64,000 nucleotides of DNA from Lampris incognitus (taxonomy: Eukaryota; Chordata; Actinopteri; Lampriformes; Lampridae): assembly GCF_029633865.1 (NCBI RefSeq), contig NC_079215.1, positions 47,305,786 through 47,369,785 of the forward strand, read 5' to 3'. Below the pieces are notes generated by a model. The model ran no database searches and had not been told where the DNA came from. It was given only the letters and a program-made list of their open reading frames with translations. Numbering within the stretch: position 1 is the stretch's first letter; each line of letters opens with the position of its first letter. Below are positions 59,535 to 64,000 of this stretch, piece by piece. The translations under genes were made by a program, and so were the position numbers.

Positions 59535-61520
59535 CCTGAAGAGTAATCCTCTTGGAGCTGAGAGGTAAGATGGAGTTGCTGATGTTTGGCCCTGATAAAT
59601 TTGAGAGCCTATCCCACCAACCCCTTTCTGTCATTCATAATATGGGGGCTAAATCTCGGAATGTGTTTTATTTTCTATCAGGTGTCTCTACTCTGTTGCT
59701 GAATGATAGGGAGCATGACAGCAAGGACATGACGAGCTGTGATGAAGGGAGGCGTGGATTGTGTTTTTAACAATGAGTATGAGAATATCTACTCCAAGAG
59801 AAAAACATATTGTCTTGGATCCAGTGTGATCTGCTGTTGGTCAAAAACTGCCAGTCTTTCTCTTAAAGGAAAGAACCAGTGTTATTACTTTTTCCACTTT
59901 GGTACATGTTATTTTCCTCAGGATCACTGTTATGCCTTTGAATTGCGGTTTAGAATGTAATCAGTTTTTTTCTAGGAGTAAAAGTTGCAGTTATTAGTTT
60001 GCAGAAAGCTGCCTATCCTAGCTCATTTGTTAAAGAAACAATCTTTTTGTGTCGACTCTAGCCCATGAAAGCTCGGGAGAAGTTATCCGAAGAAAGGGCC
60101 TAACGTGTTTAGAGTATAGGTTTTAAAAAGGTGTGATGATCAACATAGGACAGTCCGTGGTACATAAACACAATATAAACACTTGGACCTCAGAGAGGAA
60201 ACCTTCAAACCCTTCATTGAGAACGCAGCAATTGAACTGAAAAGTGTGTACTTTTTTTGTGTGTAAACATAAATGAAAAATTGTCTAATAATGTACATGT
60301 CATTTGGAAGCAATCGAAACCACATTAGTGGATTACTGGAGTGGGACTTTTTTCAAACCTGAGAGCATCACATAAGGAGAAAACGCGGATCTTTCAAGAT
60401 TCAAAGTGATGTGAGACCCTGACCTAGGTCAACCGCTTAGTTCAGATGTTTCATGGCCTTTTGAATACCTCCTGTCTCACTTTATTTGGGAGGAAAGCAC
60501 TTACAAATGCAAAAACAAAAACAAAATGTGATTATTTAATGTATGAGTTCAGATTTCTGGAATTATGTAAAGGCTCTCAAGTCAGCAAATATTTAGAATG
60601 AAAAATGGGAGATGGCACAAGGTTTAGGGTCAAGTGATTTCTATAAACTGTTAAGAAAGACCATACAGTTACATGTAGGCATGTAAATCTTGATTACTGT
60701 GTCATGACATTGGTTTAATAACCTGTCCTCAGTCTTTACCTCTTGCACATAATACCTGTTTGCTGAGGTAGAGAACCTCATTTACAGACTCTCCTTATGC
60801 AATATTAAATACACTTGCTACTTGAGATACTACTTAAATATACTTGATACTTGAGACATAAAATGGCAACAAGTTGATTGTAAATGCTAGGTTTTATTTT
60901 GCAGTATCCCAAAGACTGGAATATAATGCTGCAACACATTAAATAAAGCACTTGTGTATTTTTACCCATTCGTAACCTAAAAAAAGTTTTTCATTTGGGG
61001 CAATAAAATGTCAAAAAGACCTATGCCCGCAACAAAAATAGATCACTACTGAATACATGAAAGGGTCTAAATGACTCTTGAGTGGCCATTTCTAAACACT
61101 TTCAGGAAGATTGTGATAATGTAGTCTTTTATAAACGCCTGTGAAATGTGAATTGAGTTATACAGACAAAACATGACATTGCACTAAAATGGGGATTATA
61201 ATACAACGATGCTGTATATTGCAGAATGGCTATATGAAGGATGTGGCAACTGTATTTACTAGAGACAGTTCTCTCAGTAAGGTACCCCAGCAGTACTAAG
61301 TCCTATAGTGATCATCTCTTTTAAGGCACTGTATCTCATCTATGGTGTATGTGCATTATATTCCTTGTAAATGAATTAAGTCCTTTCCTACAGGCCAGAA
61401 TTCAAATAAATGAGTTGTAAATAGCTCGTGTTTGTGTCAGTTCATTAACTGTTTGTGTAGTTATAATGGTTACCTGAATGGTGTATATGCAATACAAAAG
61501 TACAATAAATATGTAAAGTA
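59535..61520 (+). other. panx1 3' UTR and downstream
   Basis: AATAAA signals near 60941, 61001, 61405 and 61503 could end the transcript. The small open frames here are not protein-like. Confidence 0.45.
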
Positions 61521-62640
61521 TGTAAAGCTAAGCAGATTAGTCACAAGACTTGCCTGTTTTGGGGCAGGGAGATAGCCGGATCACAGAATGAACCTGGTGT
61601 TGACACCCTGCTACACAAGAATCATTTCCACAGTAAGGAATTGTATCCGAGCATTCAAATACACTGTATGTAAATTCACCTGAATGCAGCAATGTAAACA
61701 ACATGCACCTGTAATCCATAGGTTTTGCTGTCCAGCAAAAAATTGGGATGATTGCGTTTTTGCCTATCAATTTATTCCCCCTGTAATTAATGCTACATTG
61801 CAGCTTCCCCTTTCTGACAATGATCTAACGTACAGTATATACCATAACATATAAAAGAGTGGATGGGGGGGGGGTCGTGTGTGGACTATAAAGTGGGATA
61901 ACTCATTGTGGTATCGGGGACGCGTATCAAACTATTGAAAGACCCCCCATTTATATGTGCACACTGTTCACTTGCTATTCAGTATGGTTTAACAATAGAT
62001 TACATTTAATAAGGCCTTGTTTGGTAATGGCGGAGTTATCTGCCCAGACAAACATCCAGAAAAAAAGGTCGATATCACGTTTGTGCGTAAGCGCATGACG
62101 CTTGGGCATGCGGGGAGGGGGGGCACACCAAAAAAACGGACCCTTCTGCTCTCTGGCTGTCCGGCACATGAAACGGGGACCCACCAGAAATACATATCCG
62201 ACTCAATCTGGGTCTCGACCCAGTTTCTAACTCCAGGCTCTCGCGTTGTCTGCCTGCAATGCAAATGCGAAGGAACACGTATGGAGACAGCAGCCAGCTC
62301 TTCGGGCGTTGTTGAAGGGATCACGTCCAGGTTCTGTGAAACTCTCTGGGCTCGGTTAGCGCAGTAAACCCGGGACATGCTGGTTTGGTGAGAGGTGAGA
62401 TAGAGGTGAGATAGACTTGAGCACGACGCAAATGAAACGACTCGGCGGCAGAGTGTTAAACTGTAAGCGGACAGAACTGTGCCTCCTCCGCGACAACACT
62501 GCTGTAGCTAACTAAGCTACAGGTTCGCTAGCCTTGTTAGCTTTGTTTGTGGGCGACCGTTTTAAGTGCTACGTGTGTGCCTTGCTTTCTTAAGACAAAC
62601 CCGATTGAAGCCTGAGCTCGGAGGCGTTTGTAAAACCGCC
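61521..62640. other. Intergenic region, no gene recognised
   Basis: Overlapping open frames of similar length on both strands at about 61990-62378 lack known motifs. A poly-G tract occurs near 61865-61875. The right part (62440-62640) becomes GC/CpG-richer and has GTTAGC words, as expected near a promoter. Confidence 0.4.
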
Positions 62641-62649
62641 TCGTCCAAC

Positions 62650-62847
62650 CTCCGCTGCTCTGACGCCAGCCTGGAGACAATTTAAGAGCGGCAGAGAACC
62701 GCACGAAGTTAGCATAAGACGAGATTCACCATGCTAAAGTCAGCCGTTTTGACGCAGAGCACGGCCGGCCGTCGCCGACGGAGCCATCACGCGCACCAAG
62801 TCACACGCTTTTGAATTACTTCACGAACTGTCGCCTCGCTAGTCTGT
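62650..62847 (+). promoter_or_regulatory. Possible leader exon/promoter of the right-edge gene
   Basis: A CpG-rich stretch followed by a possible donor GTGAGG near 62848. It contains a short ORF in good context (CACCATGC, ATG near 62731) of 27 codons that would act as an upstream ORF. Inferred. Confidence 0.3.
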
Positions 62848-63569
62848 ATAAGTGAGGTGACTAATTTGGGATTCCCCCCCCTATAATTTGTAATTATGAT
62901 TTTCTGCAATGAACGAAACGACTAGCGTTAGTTAGCCACAACTGTCGGCTCGATTCAAAGGCACGTGTTATGTGAATACTAGTCTTAATATAAGCACCCG
63001 AATGCTGTAGGAGCGAATATCCATTGTTATTACTTTTATCTTGGATATTTCATTCATAATTTCACTCATTGTCCACACCAACTGTGTCAATGAAATAAGA
63101 TTGATTTCTTTGGTGCAGTGTTCATCGTCTTTCGTTAACTAGGTTATGCCTCTGCAGCTTATTCCAAAAGATTTGGATTCATCAGTAAAAGCAAGTGGTT
63201 TACAAGTCAATCCCAACACTTATTAACACATAAAACCTTTGAAAATTCCCACATGCCATCCTGGGTCCATCACATGATTGTGGCCAGTCACACCCATCCT
63301 GGTGTGTCTCTATCACCCTCATTAGCACCAACAAAGACCAGTTTACACAAGTGTAACCCTCAATTCTTTGGGGTGTCCTTGTAAGCTGCTCAAACTTGGA
63401 TGTGCTTACAGTCAGTTTTATATTTGCTTGTTGTTGGCTTCTCAGTTTTTGTCCTCAGAATGATTTGATGGCTTTGCAATGTTGTTGGTTGTAATCAGTC
63501 TCTTTGTCTTTGCTGCCGCAGTGTCTCAGCTTTGTAGATATCAGCCTTTCAGTAGTAGTGTTCTAATAA

Positions 63570-63702
63570 ATGGAGAAAGAGGAGATATATGGCCCAACCA
63601 CACATGCTATGAATAAAAGATTTACGCTAAGCGAATCAAACTTCAACTCAGGTTTCAGCCCTGATTCAGACCAGGACCGTTTTTTAGAATCAGCTTGCTC
63701 AG
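63570..63702 (+). CDS. Unrecognised gene, putative first coding exon (partial)
   Basis: An exon bounded by GCCGCAG at 63521 and a donor GTGACA at 63703. ATG at 63570 opens MEKEEIYGPTTHAMNKRF, followed by TLSESNFNSGFSPDSDQDRF and LESACS; 44 codons, phase 1 at the donor. The composition (Ser, Asp, Glu, no repeats) is protein-like and in-frame stops precede the ATG. If not spliced, the frame stops 12 codons later. I do not recognise the family. The rest would lie to the right of the window. Confidence 0.4.
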
Positions 63703-63749
63703 GTGACAGTTTACTCATGTATTTCCAATTTCACTAGTCTGGCATGCAT

Positions 63750-64000
63750 CTACTATTACTACTTTTGGGTGCTCCTGTTAGGGGGTCGCCACAGTGGATC
63801 ATCCGTTTCCATCGCTTTCTGTCCCCTGCATCTTCCTCTGTCATGCCAGTCACTTGCATGTCCTCCCTCACCATATCTATAAACCTCCTCTTTGGCCTTC
63901 CTCTTTTACTCTTGCCTGGCAGCTCCAAAGTCAGCATTTTTCTCACAATATAACCAACACATCTCTTCCGCACATGTCCAAACCATGTCAATCTTGCCTC
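63750..64000 (-). mobile_element. RTE LINE 3' end, inverted, cut by the window edge
   Basis: The minus strand reads TWFGHVRKRCVGYIVRKMLT, LELPGKSKRGRPKRRFIDMV, REDMQVTGMTEEDAGDRKRW and then the GCGACCCCCTAACAGGAGC 3' end with TAG-like units (63749-63760). Same family as 50102-53718. Confidence 0.88.

Noticed and set aside
61989-62378. Open frames of similar length on both strands
   Set aside because: No known motif on either strand; likely chance in GC-richer DNA.

Overview
This is a window of a ray-finned fish genome, most likely a teleost. Spliced vertebrate genes are separated by long introns packed with fish-type repeats: RTE and other LINEs, two tRNA-derived SINE families, Tc1/mariner and hAT elements, and MITEs. 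No bacterial, CRISPR or intact viral feature was seen. All gene models come from reading exons, splice sites and phases by eye; none rests on a database search.

Four host genes are recognisable. (1) elf2-like ETS factor, minus strand: the first two coding exons lie at 5042-5551 and a candidate 5' untranslated exon ends at 11236; the ETS-domain exons lie beyond the left edge. (2) mgarp-like mitochondrial glutamate-rich protein, minus strand: five exons from 33921 to 24274, plus a second phase-compatible acidic 3' exon pair at 17985-16214. (3) rab33b-like Rab GTPase, minus strand: three exons at 45001-40536. (4) panx1 pannexin channel, plus strand: five exons at 54552-59534. At the right edge an unrecognised plus-strand gene seems to begin (63522-63702, possible leader exon near 62650-62847). 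From memory, elf2, mgarp and rab33b are also neighbours on human 4q31, so the left two thirds is probably an ancient linkage block; panx1 is divergently placed next to rab33b.

The repeat landscape is the most unusual part. Between the divergent rab33b and panx1 genes is a nest about 7.5 kb long: one old Tc1-like element (about 46253-53766) opened by a fish dispersed repeat, a tRNA-SINE, a second Tc1-like element, a LINE 3' fragment and a near full-length RTE LINE, which itself carries the 3' end of another LINE. Several layers have readable target-site duplications. A three-level nest sits at 12119-15066. A 2.53-kb hAT element in the mgarp intron has perfect 8-bp target duplications and a transposase frame with one apparent shift.

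The best candidate for something undescribed is a pair of related sequences of about 200 bp in mirror orientation: one just upstream of rab33b (45247-45465), the other just upstream of panx1 (54140-54345). They share GC boxes, CCAAT-type words and a 19-bp identical stretch. They look like two copies of one promoter-like module facing opposite ways, now separated by the transposon nest.
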